DNA from: Oxyruncus cristatus
Lineage: Eukaryota > Chordata > Aves > Passeriformes > Cotingidae
Length of the DNA stretch: 64,000 nt
NCBI GenBank assembly: GCA_013399855.1
Contig: VXAY01004947.1
Span: forward strand, 163,386 to 227,385
Reading direction: 5' to 3'
Shown: positions 52,901 to 64,000 of the stretch, piece after piece
Layout: every line of letters starts with the position of its first letter
Numbering within the stretch: position 1 is the first letter of the stretch
Program-made: the position numbers and the translations under genes
The notes under the pieces: model-generated
What the model was told of the DNA's origin: nothing
The model's input: only the letters and a program-made list of their open reading frames with translations
The model's database searches: none

Positions 52901-55899
52901 TGTGAAAAGGCTCGCTTAGTGGGACATGAATAGAAGATTTGTACCTGCCAGGAGGACTGCAAGGGGGGAGGGGGGGGGAAGAAAGAAAGAAAAGAGAAAA
53001 AGAAAATGTCATCCAGTGGATCTCAAGAGCTGTCACCACACCAGCAGTGAGTCACCAGAGCCGTGAGAACCTTCCTGCAGCCCCAGCCAGGCAGGGCATT
53101 GCCAGGCCAGGCCAGGCGCGCTCGCCGCGCTTCGGCCCTGCAGTCGGAAAAGAAAGGACCCCAGTCCCTGACAAACAAGCTGTGGGCAGGGTGCCAGCTG
53201 CCTGGTTTCTGAGCACTAAAGAGGGGGGGAAAGGCTGCTCCTTGGAGAAAGGCTGGACCCAGGCACTGGAGATGGAAAGATTTAACCCTTCCAAGTTGGT
53301 GTTGCAGAATGTCTCGGGGACAGTGAGTGTGCCCAGGGTGCCAAAACTCACAAGTGACAAATCCTGTCTTGCACAACCTGATGAAGCTCGCTTTTATAAG
53401 GGTTTGCCATCGAAAGCCTCTATGAAACACCTTCAGAGCACACAGCCATCTATGTAATAATTTGCAGGATGGTGTCAAATCAAAGACACGACAGCAACTG
53501 TACAGGCACAGAGAGAAAGTCACTTGCCATATTTCACCTGGTGGTGTTGCAGTCTCCATAACTCTAATGAATCTGTGTGGCCAGTACTGCCCAACAATGC
53601 TTTTTAGCATTCAGCATTCCAAAAAATATGCAGTATTTTAAAAAAAAGAGTCAAGGGTAGCTTGTGTAGTGCTGCCGGTTTTACTTTCCTCTGCAGCCAA
53701 ATGCAGGTAATTTTCAGTGCTAAACTTCAGATGTTAATTTTTAAGTCTGTTTCCCCCCCAGTTTATTTGTTTCTCAGGTGTGTACGAGCGTGCTTTGATT
53801 TTCTTGCTTCATGTATCATCCACAGACCACCTGCCTTCTGCATCAAGGACCAGCACAACATGTTGTGTAGCACCGACTGAAAAGAACTTTCCTTTCTAGA
53901 GCCTTACTATTACAAAATGCTGAGTTAAACTGCAGCTTTATATTAACAAAGAGTAACCATAAAATTCCTAAGAAACAACCTAGCAGGACACCTCTAACTG
54001 GTTATAAAGGTAATAAATAAAATACAGAGGGGCTAAAGAATATTGCCTACTTCAGAGAAAATGCCAAAGGAACTTTGTCTCAAATTACACACTCTTCATA
54101 GCAACTTGCAGATGCAGGAGAAGGAGCTCAGAAGTTTGCACTGTGAGTGACTAAGGGTATGGAAGGAAATGCATAAGAAACATGGGGAAAATACTACTGG
54201 TGAGTTGTCAGGTCTTGCTAAGGGACATGAGCATCACACAGTTGCTACAGCTATGAAGAAGCAACTTGGATAGGAGTCAGTGCTTGATCCTGTGTCACAT
54301 CCTACAACTGATCTGATCCTCTCAGGCTTGCCCAGGTTCCTGACCTTTGTCTCTGCCATTCCCTGATGCACTCAAATCATCTTTTCACACTGCAGAAAGC
54401 CTGCTTGGGGGTATTCCATGCATTATGGATGATACATGTGCTGAAGAGCCTCGACTGTCACTGCTCAGGAAAACTCACTACGTGACCCCACGCCCTTCTG
54501 TGACTACCCACTAAAACACTTACCTCTCACGTGAAATCATAAACTTATATGGCTGCAAAAATAGGCAGTGTCATCTGGTTTGGAGCTGTAAATCTTAAAG
54601 CATCAGCTGAATGAGCAGGGAAAAGCCTGGCCTTATGCATTAATACGAAAAAATGATTTCCAGGTTGGAAGCCTACACAGAGTAACTTGACCCAGAGATG
54701 CCCGTACCCCACTTTTCCTTTAAAAGCAGATGATTCTGGTTTGAGTGCTGTCAATGCAGCAAATTTGGGAAGAATTAAATACTAATGTGTTGTTTCATCC
54801 CCTTTTTTACGTGGTTGGATAGAACAAAAATTCAAATTACTATAGTAACAGGCTTAAACAGTACCCTGGAACTTGTCGATACTTATCCTGTGATCTAATA
54901 GTGGTTTGTTGACTGTGCTACTCTGCAAGGCAAGGGCATTAAGTCAGAGCTTTGTTCTTTTAACATATGGTCCCCAGAAAAGAAATTTTCTCCTGTGCTT
55001 TGTACTCTGCACTACTCTTAAGTGCACCAACAATAAGATTCATAAAGAAAGGCATTAGTTACCTGTGATTAAATCCCACAGCCTAGGCATGGATTTAAAA
55101 TTTATGGAAACAAAATTATAGACATAAAAATGAGGCTGCATAGATCCAGATGAGTGTTAACAAGTGTGAAGGCCTATGAGAGTAATGTGTTATTTTACTA
55201 TTATTGTGGCATATGTTTATCTTTAAAGAAGGTGTCTGTGAAAGGTATTGCACATGGATTTAAGTCATGTGGGTAGGTGCAAGTAGCACAGGATTAGGTG
55301 GCTGGGGGACCAGGCTAAGATCAAGGAAATTACATCATTCCCAAATTCAGAAAACTCGGGAGTGAATCTCAAGGGAATGGGGAAGCACTCCAACAGAAAA
55401 TATTCTAGGAGACAGGTGAAAATGAGGATGTTGCACTTTTTGGTTGGTGGTTTTTGTTTTTGTTGTTTGGCATTTTGGGGGCTTGGGGGTTTTTTTGGAG
55501 CTGTATTCCTGTGAGACTTTCAAAAAGTACAGTTCTGTTGGTCAGCTCAGGCATCACTCCCTGACCCACACATGAAGACCCACCTCCTGCAGGACAAATT
55601 CAGTTCCCAGGATTACACAGGAGGTTTTGACTTGACTTATTTTTGCAGCTTGTTGGAAAGCATGAAACTGCTTTTAAGGAATACACATCTCATTCAAAGC
55701 TGGCCAGTAAGGGTATCTGGATCTACCTGCAGCACTGGCCACATACCCACCTGTACTGCTGGCACTCCTGGCAATCCCAGGAAGACTACTCCCAAAAAGA
55801 CAGGTATGAATGAATTTTGAGACGTGGGATTCACTAACCGAGGGGAAAGCATGGTATCTGGCTTTAGAAGGGAAGAGTAGGATGACATGGAGAATGATA
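50000..55899. other. intergenic, no gene recognised
   Basis: No recognised gene. It includes a small G+C- and CpG-rich patch (about 53060-53160) next to a purine-rich run (52960-53007). A 195-codon frame (53023-53610, minus) crosses the patch but has no recognisable domain. Confidence 0.5.
55438..55497 (+). repeat. G/T-rich low-complexity tract
   Basis: About 60 nt made nearly only of G and T, ending in a T run; no unit repeat. Confidence 0.7.
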
Positions 55900-56640
55900 G
55901 AGCGGTCAACTGAAGTTCAACACCCAGAAAACTGCTCAGCCAACTTTTTAGACAATCAGTCAGTGACTCTCAGAGCATAAGGGGAAAGGAAACAGCCAGT
56001 GTGGATTTGTGAAGAGCAAACTGTGTCAAACCAAGAGAATTTCCTTCTCTGGCAAAGTCACAGGGCTGGTGGGTAAGGGTGTCCTCTGGATGTGGCATAT
56101 CCTGGGTTCAGTGAGATTTTCAACAGCGTGAGGCTGGAGAGGTCTGAGCAGCACTTTCACAGATAAAACTGGAATTCAAAACAGTTCTGATAAAACAAAG
56201 TAAAACAGATCTAAAATCAGCAGGATGAAACTCAGTGAGAGAGCAGCACTAGGGAAGGACAACTCGGGTGTCCAAAAGAAGGCCAAGCTGGTGAGAGGGA
56301 CTGGGCTGCTTTGGAAACCAGACTGGGGGACAGAGAAAAGCGGGAATTGAGCATGAATCGACAATGTGATACCGTTGGAAAAAAGGCAAATGTCATTCTG
56401 GGACATAACAGCAAGTGCTGTAAACAATTACTCCACTCTGCTCTGCATTGAGGAACCCTGAGGAGAAGCCCTGTGCCCAGACCTTGGCAACAGACTCTGC
56501 AGAGGATTCAGGCAGATGGAAGATACAGGAAAGAGGAGCAAGAGGAGTTGCAAGGGACTGAAATGCATTATTTATGGGGAAAGGATGAAGGAATAATTTG
56601 TTTAGGCTGGAAAAAGGGTTCTGCCACACATAATACATAG
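55900..56640 (+). mobile_element. old, degraded CR1 ORF2/3' region
   Basis: Segments resemble the CR1 reverse-transcriptase region ('tggatttgtgaagagcaaac', 'gtcacagggctggtgggta') and the following part ('aaggcaaatgtcattctggg', 'aggctggaaaaagggttctg'). The CR1 3' end is not seen. Stops and gaps are frequent, so this is a relic. The boundaries are rough. Confidence 0.55.
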
Positions 56641-57106
56641 AACAATATTAAATGCAGAAACTCATGTGTTTGCTGGCAGTGGGGTGGCTTTGCTGGTGAT
56701 CTGTGAGAGACCTCAGGCACAGAAATGGGGAGCTGGTCCAAAATGCTTGGGAATGAGCACACTGCCAGGGACAAGGCAGATGCACTTGGGCTTGTTTAAG
56801 GGCAGGAAATGGTCCCTCTGACCTCCCAGGCCACCACTTCACAGCCCCACCCTCTTCTTGACCAGGATTCAAACCCACAAGGAGCCCCTGGTCTGAGCTG
56901 ATATCTCTGGTGAAAGGAGCAAAGGGGACTGAGTCCCCTGCAGTACATTTCAATGCGTGACTCTCTCAAGAAATGCTGAGCCCCTGAGGATGCCATGATG
57001 GGCTTTTGGTGTGCAGGGTGGGAAGGACAGGGCCCCACTGTCAGTCTGCCTGACACATGGCACCCTGGGGTGGCTGGGCAAGTGTGGAGCAAGAATACTT
57101 CAGTGC

Positions 57107-57226
57107 CAAAAAAAAAACAAACCAAAGAACAAAACCACCACCACCACCAACAACAACAAAACCAACAACAACAACAACACGAACAAACAAAGAAAAAATA
57201 GACAAAAACAAAAACCAAAACAGCAG
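57107..57226 (+). repeat. low-complexity ACC/AAC tract
   Basis: About 120 nt of almost only A and C: (ACC)n followed by (AAC)n and A-rich sequence. The opposite strand is T/G-only in the same stretch. Confidence 0.9.
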
Positions 57227-59424
57227 CAAATAATTTTTGCCTGTGGAGCAAAGGACATCTGCAGGTGATCATAAATCTCCGTAAAGAGTGAACCATTCAG
57301 CTGAGAAAGGTTGAGCTGGGGATTACTGCTCTTGTGCAGGACTGTCTTCCTGTGAGCAGATGAGGGTGAGCACAGGGTACCTTCCTGACAGCATCACTGG
57401 CTGGGGCTATGTCTGCCAAGTACCACTCATTTTAGGGTGCGAGGGTTGAGGGGAGTCACATGTGTCTCTGGCAGTTGCCAAAATCATGCTTGCTTGCCTT
57501 TGGAAAACCAAAATCCCATTTACTTTCCCTGTGCTTCACATGGCATACCTCTCTGCCTGAGTCTTTTGAAAGATCAGAAAGAGACTATGAAGTTTTCTTA
57601 CTTTGCTGCTCATGATTATAAGACCATGGAATTGCCACTTGGCTGGTGCTGCACTGCACAGACCACGTGTCCAGTGGTTTTCCTACTCACATATTGCACC
57701 TTGGCTGCTGTCATACTGTCCTTTGGTCTTCCCTCACTCACACACTTCTCCTGGGAGAAAAATGTTTTTGGTAAAGGATCCAAGACTGATTCTAGAGTTG
57801 AAGAGGATTTTTTTTAATTGGTTTCTGGGTTTTTCATCAACTTACCGTTTCCAGACTAATTTTCTGAGTAGCTGTCCCCTCTAGTCCAGAATTGGATTAT
57901 GTTGGAGAGTTCCACTGCTCTCTGGCAGTGGTCCAGCCCAAAGCAGGTGTAAAACTTCCCCACCTCCACAGCACAGCTCATACTGGAACGCTCATGGCTT
58001 TCCATGAGCCCCCCACAACTGAGCAGTAAATCTGCAGCACCAAGGATGTGATCTTACCCAGGGTAGAAATGTCTTTTCCATCAATGGACATGATTTAATG
58101 CACATCTGCGACATTCCTTAAGTTGTTCAAAGCATTGTATTTTACTGTTAGAACATTTTCTGGGACTGTGCATCCCTTTGGATTCTCTTGGAGGGCTCCC
58201 ATTCCATCATGGAGAAGAGCAGAAGACAGTAATTTCCTCCTCAAACTGAAAAATGCCCCTCCTGTGCACTCACCCCCATGAATTCTTCCTCATAGAGAAC
58301 AACCAGGCTTTCTGAGAATAGAAAAGAAACATGTGCTTTTAGTGTCTGCTGCTTTTCCATGCCCTCCTCTGTGTTTGTTTCCTGGGGCTGCACACAATCT
58401 CCAGCAAAGAAAATATTTCTGAGCAATCCTCTGAAAATCCCCCTCCACTTTGTCCACAGAACTAGCCTTGTGGGACAATACCAAGAAACAAAAAGCACCG
58501 TGGGCTTCCTAGTTAAAGGAATAGTCTTCACTTGAGCCATAGATGGCAGAGATCAAATGAAAAAAAAAAAACAGACAAGCACCGCAGTTGTTCTAATCAC
58601 CACAAATACTGACTCTCACAAAGTCCTTATTTCCACTGACTGAGGTGCAACAACGTCAAACTCACCAGGATCTGTGAGTCTGCACAGTTGCTGTGACAGT
58701 CATGGCAGCACCCCGCTATGTTCATGTTTTGGGTTATGAAACTGCAGTTGCTCCAGGCTTAATGGGTTTGCTTAGTTGTTACATTACTTTGGTCTGCACA
58801 GCACAATGTATAGAGGAACTACAAAACACAAAACTGCTCAATACTGGGGCCCAGTATTCAGAAACTAAGGCTCTCACCCCATGATGTGCATTAATATATC
58901 AGAAAGAGCGATGAAGTTGTCAAATACATTCATTTGCCATTGTATGAGCCTCCTGTTCCCATCCTGCGTCTCAAGCGCGCGGCGGCTGTCACGGAAAGGA
59001 AAGTGCCCGCTCTTCAACAGCCACGTAGACACTTGTCCAAGGAAAGGTTGCTAAAGTCAATGAATAGGGTCTTTGCAGAGAAGAAAACTTAGGATATGTG
59101 CTGCACCTGAAACATCAGTATGTAAAGTAACATGCATCGCGTGTTTTCCAAAGCTTCCTGCGTAACCCAAGGACTGGATGGTAACAGCCTGTTCCATAGC
59201 GTATTTTAGCTAAGAGCCCTTTGCAAGACGGAAGAATTCCCAGCACTGAAAAGTGCTGGTTGATTACAAAGTTCAAGAACTTGTTCACTCGAGGTCTGTG
59301 ACCTCACCCATGCCAGGCAGCCCTGGCAGATTCTGTGATGCACGCAGCTGCATGGGAGATGGAGGGAAAATCTTCATAGGAAAACCATCTCCCAAAGAGG
59401 CAGCAGAGACCAGTGTCTTCTGAC

Positions 59425-59456
59425 TTTTTTTTGTTTGTTTGTTTGTTTGTTTTTTT
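59425..59456 (+). repeat. (TTTG)n microsatellite
   Basis: Five to six TTTG units flanked by T runs. Confidence 0.9.
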
Positions 59457-62400
59457 CCTCAGGACAATATTACCCTAGGAGGATGGAAAACCAGAGGTCT
59501 GCTGTAAGGCTGAGAATTCATGATCATTTCTGAGCAGTTGCGTGTCATTAGTGAATCACACTCGTTACACAAATTAGAAGCAGGTAACATCATGGTTTCT
59601 GGCTGGACAGAGGAATGTTGTTTACAGCTATATTTTTTTTCCTGGAAAATGCTGACACAGAATGACAAAAATGAGTTCTAATTTATGTCCAACATTGCCT
59701 AGTTAGACTGGTCAGATAAATAAGACCCAAAAAAACCCTGACAAAGTGAGAAAATAATTAAATGTTCGTATTTTAAAGATGAAATGCTATGCTTTCATGA
59801 CTGAAAGCACAGTTCCAGTTTCAGTTAAACACTTGTAATGTTTGATTTCAGGCCCAAAAAGTCATTTTGTTCAGCCACAAATTATTTTTTTTTCACTCTT
59901 CAGTTCATACAAAACCCTTTGAATGTTCTCATTTTGGGGCAATCTGAAACAAACTGTAGTTTAATTCTTTCAGTACAGTCAACGAATTGAAAAAAAAAAA
60001 CAACTTTATTAGCCAAGCTTTATTTGCAGGTCCCATGCTCTGTTTTAATCCTTCAAAGCCTCTCTGTGTTTTCTAGCAATTGTGAGTATTTCAAACAGAG
60101 CATGTGTGTACACTTATCTATAAAATAAATTCTGGCACAAAGCTATAGTATGACAAGGAAAACCTTTCTGATTTATGAGCTGCTTTGCTTTGTTTTGCTT
60201 CTTCGATACCTGGCTGAAATGCGGATAAGACTAACCTTAAGAGGACTTGAGGAGGGCATTTTGTTTTAACCTAGGAGTATGGTCACTTCAGCTAATGACA
60301 TATAAGCTGATCGAAGTTTAAAGATGTGTTTTCTGTTTCTGCACGAAAAACCGAACAAACAAAAAATCAAATCTCGTCCTTGCTCTGGAAGTTTTAATGA
60401 TAGTATGGATTCTTTTATTTGTCGCTTCTGACACCTGCCTGTGGAGTGTCAGATGGTTTGAGTCCTTAATGGTTACTTCTATAAAGAAGTCATTGACTTA
60501 TGTGAGTGCTGGCAGAAACCAAAAGCAAAACTGTCTGTCACAGTAACAGGAGACACTTTGAATGAACAGTGGGATATCTCTTTCAGCAGGGGAGCATTTC
60601 TGGCCCAGAGAAGAGCAACCATCTGACTAAGCATCTCTTCCCTTAGGGCTGCCTTGTGGTCATCCTCTGGTTTTTGTAATGCCACCACTTTCCCAGATGT
60701 CCCATGACCACAGCACCTTCCAGGAATGCAAGATGTAGGTAATTTTTTGATTCATCAGCCCCAGAAACCGCATGAGAACTGAGGCAGCATCAAGGCTTTG
60801 GGCCCCAAGAATCTGATAAGCCTCAGGACAGGGCTTTGCTCACCCAAAGGTTGCACACAGAGCAGCTAAAGCTTGTCTTTGAATCTATGGCTGAGTGAAA
60901 CAGCAGCTCACCTGTGCCCTGTGCTCCTCTGTGCACAGCAGTGTCACACAGCACCTCTTAGCCGCCCTTGTCCAAGCTGATGTTCCCAGAAGTGGAGAAA
61001 TAACAGGTGCAGGGTGCTGTAAATCTTGACCACGCAGAAAAACACCCTTTATAAACCAGAGCGGGGCTGATGTTAAAAGCAGAGGCCTGGAGGATGGTTT
61101 CTGTGAGAGGGGAAGGGCACAAGTGTAAATAGACATGGTTATGTCTCAACCCAACCCTTGGCCCCTCCAGAGCACGTACTTTTTTCAGGATGTTTCGCAG
61201 GCAAAAATGGAAGGTGAAAGATAAGCAGTTTTAAAGTACTTGTGTCTGGCAGCATCTGTGAGGAGGTTGCCCGTACAGGATGTCCATCCCACCCAGACAG
61301 CTGTCTGCTGGGAATGTAGATTCATTCACTCATCTCTTTCACTAAGAGATAAAAATGAATGCTCAACAACACAGTAATATCTGCTACGTGGTGATTTTGA
61401 CATGGAAAATACCTGATGTGTGTGGTAGGTATTCCCAGACACCTCACATTCCTGGAAACAGCCAACAGCAGTAAAAAAGGAGATTAAAACGTGATGGCTG
61501 AACAAAAAAACCCCAAACATATACACCTTTTTTCTTATCTTTCTACAAAGCTGTTTTCATGGACATTATTTCCTCTAACACCCTGCAAACTCATTTTTGT
61601 ATCGATATATGTTGTGGGCAAGCATTTTTCTTTCTCTTCACTCTGGTTTCCATGACTGTAAAGGAAGCAAGAGTGTATTTTCCTTTAATCCAGTTCTTCC
61701 TCCAATTTGAATCCAAGGTTTACAGAGCTGAAACGTCTGCATTTGTCTTCCACATACTTCTGCCTTGGCAACGTCAGCTGTGGTATGAGAGTGTAGGCTC
61801 CCCAGTGGAATATGGTTGTAGCTCTGAGTTTACTATCTCTCAGACCAACCATCCAACTTTGGCTACTAAAAAAAATGGGAAATGTGTCAGATGTATTGGG
61901 TGCAAAACTTGCTGTATTAGTGTTAAAAGTAGGAGAGTTTAATCCTGGTTTTATGAAAGTCTGTAGCAAAGCTCTTGCTGTCTTTTGAAGGGCCAAGTTT
62001 TCACTCGCTCTGTTTTTTCTGATGAGCAGATGGACAGTGTCAGTCAAACAGGAATCTTTCCTGTACCTACCAACTCCTTTCCTAGGAAAAGTGAAACATC
62101 CCCAAAATACCACACAGCTGGCCACAGATAGGAAATTTATCTTCCATTTCTTTTGACAAGGCACAAAACAAAACACGATATATTTTATTGCCCCAGAATT
62201 GTGACAGCTCCTCCTCCGGGGTAGCAGAAGAAAAAGCTTTATTGTCACCCAATTCAGCAAGCGCCACTTTGAACTGATGCAGCAAGCCATAGTGTCATCT
62301 TGGAGCAGAAGAACACATTATCATTTAGCTGGATGAATGCATGACACAGAAAAGTTGTTCTTGATTAAAAACAAATATCCAGCATGGCAAGAAAATGAGT

Positions 62401-62889
62401 AAGGATAAACAGTGATTAAGTGTGATATGTCTGAAGGCTTCCCACAGTATAAAAGCCATATGTGGGAGGCATGAACCTAAAATTAAACTCCTAACTGTGT
62501 GAGTTAAGGTTTTTGAAAGAGGCACCTGACACAATCCAAGGGGGAAAGTCTGAGTAATTGGCTCATCGAGGGAGGTTCTCACCACTTTCCCATGATCTGC
62601 ACCTTCTTTCGCCTGCTGTGCTCATCCAAGCAGGAAAACACCATCCAGGGGTCAGCCCAGACAAGCTGACTTACTCATCCCTCCAGACCCACTCACCCAA
62701 AGGAGTTCCTGAGCGGAGCTGAAGCAGCCCTGGCTAAGCTCGGCCTATTCAGTACTATCCCGAGCCCGGGCAGGCTGGAGCTGATACAAATGCTGAAGTC
62801 AAGTCAAACTACTTGCAGCCTCCCCTTCCTGTGCTCAGACACCTAAAGCCCTGCAGGACAAGCTCTGGTGTGGAAGAAAGAGCCACAGA

Positions 62890-62940
62890 TTAATTGCAAC
62901 AAGCAACTGCTTGTTAATTGGTGTTGCAGCAAGCAATTAA
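62890..62940. repeat. nested inverted repeats with TTAATTG motifs
   Basis: An inner perfect inverted repeat (AACAAGCA / TGCTTGTT, 2-nt spacer, 62898-62915) lies inside an outer one (TTAATTGC at 62890-62897 and GCAATTAA at 62933-62940). Three homeodomain-type TTAATTG cores occur within 51 bp. Confidence 0.8.
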
Positions 62941-63130
62941 CACAGGCCCTTCCTCACAAACAATGAACTGGTGATTCCTGGCCTGTGGTCGTCATTGTGG
63001 GCTGGAGCCTCAATGTCCTCACAAGCAGCAAGGTGGGGTGGCATGTTTTCATTTGAGGCTGCCACTTTTTATTCCCTTTGGAGGGTGCTGCAGCCTTGGA
63101 TTCCATCAGGAGCCTGTACTCCTGGCAGGA

Positions 63131-63174
63131 GTGTCATCTGGCTTTCCCGATGCTTGGTGTCATCTGGCTTTCCC
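63131..63174 (+). repeat. short tandem duplication (26-bp period)
   Basis: The 18-mer gtgtcatctggctttccc occurs at 63131 and again at 63157 with no mismatch. Confidence 0.9.
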
Positions 63175-64000
63175 AGCGCCTGGCAGTCGTAAGGACAGCC
63201 AGCAATTGTAGGGGTCTGCATCACTTGCCACGCAATGGAATTCCTGCATGGCCTTCCAAAGGCTCCCTACTTTCAGTAGATGAGAGGGAGCCTATCTTTA
63301 GCGGGAATCCAGCGTCTCCCGAAAGAAAACTGTTTGCACTGCCACTCAAACCCCGTTTTGCAGTAGCTGCACAAACACTCATTCACCCAGACCAAACTCA
63401 ATGGCTGTGAGTCGCTGTGGCTCGTTAGCCACTCAGCAATTCTGGTTTCATCCCCATAAGTCTTCATTGTAGGCGCAGTCAACAACATCTTTTCCTTTTC
63501 TTCACTGAGGAAGAAATAAACCAGATCCAGTCAGGGTGCCTTTGTTGGCGGCTGGGAAATCCTGAAGTTTTGGGTTCTCCCTGTAATGCTGAAAGCCTGA
63601 TTTCTACCTTACCCTGAGGCCTTTGCAGAGGGATCTCTGTAAAGCCTGTAAGCTTTTCTACTCTCTCTGGGCACGTTCTGCAATCAGTCTCTTGACCACC
63701 GTTGCTCACACAAAGACCTGCTGTGACCATGGAAGAAATCCCTGCTCAAGCAGAGCATACGGGGCCTGCACATAACATATGTTGCAAAATAAAGGTATAA
63801 ATTAACTCCACTGAGAGAAAAACAGTGGAGACACCAACCCCGAGGGGTCACTACGACTCCCAGAATATGAGCAAAACTTGCCAGCCTTTATGTTACCTAA
63901 TTTTTACCCATTAAATAGCTCTTCTCTTGACCCAGTCAGGGTGCAGCACTCTTAGCCCATGCTTGGCTGCTGTTTTGGCAGCCCCAGGGCCAAAGCTGTG

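Larger units (their letters stand above)
57227..64000. other. intergenic, no gene recognised
   Basis: No recognised gene. EFHC2 is the gene expected beyond NDP on this side by mammalian synteny, but no DM10 or EF-hand segment is seen. A small CpG cluster lies at about 58970-59010. The longest frame is 201 codons (61685-62290, minus) without a recognisable domain. Confidence 0.5.

Noticed and set aside
53023..53610. 195-codon minus-strand frame and overlapping plus-strand frame
   Set aside because: Both strands are open across a G+C-rich patch, typical of low stop-codon density and not of coding.
57101..57296. Asn/Thr/His-rich and Val/Gly-rich frames
   Set aside because: Translations of the ACC/AAC low-complexity tract.
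63273..63488. Minus-strand frame considered as an EFHC2 exon
   Set aside because: No DM10 or EF-hand residues and no match that I recognise.

Overview
This is a stretch of vertebrate nuclear DNA, very probably from a bird and plausibly from a songbird. The evidence is the repeat content. Several truncated CR1 LINEs carry the avian 3' end (a 'tcccttccaac' block followed by 'attctgtga'-type repeats). One SINE has a tRNA-Ile head fused to a CR1 tail, the arrangement I know from passerine TguSINE1-type elements. Overall repeat density is low, base composition is A+T-leaning, and genes are split by introns. There are no bacterial-type operons, and nearly all open frames in the window are chance runs.

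Only one protein-coding gene can be identified with confidence: NDP (norrin), on the minus strand. Its final coding exon is 11211-11438, its first coding exon is 18251-18424 with 5' UTR running up to about 18651, and a predicted non-coding first exon lies at 28591 to about 28895. A TATA-like box (28917-28925) and an inverted CCAAT box (28978-28983) sit upstream of exon 1 in a CpG-rich patch. A poly(A) signal candidate at 10649-10654 would end the transcript near 10630, giving a gene of about 18 kb. The spliced product is 133 residues, has all eleven cysteines of norrin, and differs from human norrin (recalled from memory) at about 14 positions. The exon 2 leader carries a chain of overlapping short upstream ORFs.

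Layout: 1-10.6 kb is flank 3' of NDP with no gene recognised (MAOB is the neighbour expected from mammalian synteny). 10.6-28.9 kb is NDP. 28.9-64 kb is 5' flank without a recognisable gene (EFHC2 is the expected neighbour further out). This flank holds CR1 copies at about 38.6-39.05, 47.7-48.0, 49.5-49.9 and 55.9-56.6 kb. It also holds an uninterrupted 764-nt purine tract (45270-46033) containing 32 exact copies of a 20-bp unit, and some A+T-rich unique blocks that could be regulatory.

Norrin is a secreted cystine-knot ligand of Frizzled-4/LRP5/TSPAN12, active in retinal and inner-ear vascular development. The rest of the window is best read as its regulatory and intergenic surroundings. I found no undescribed multi-gene system. 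The most unusual items are the purine array, the upstream ORF chain and the tRNA-Ile/CR1 SINE.
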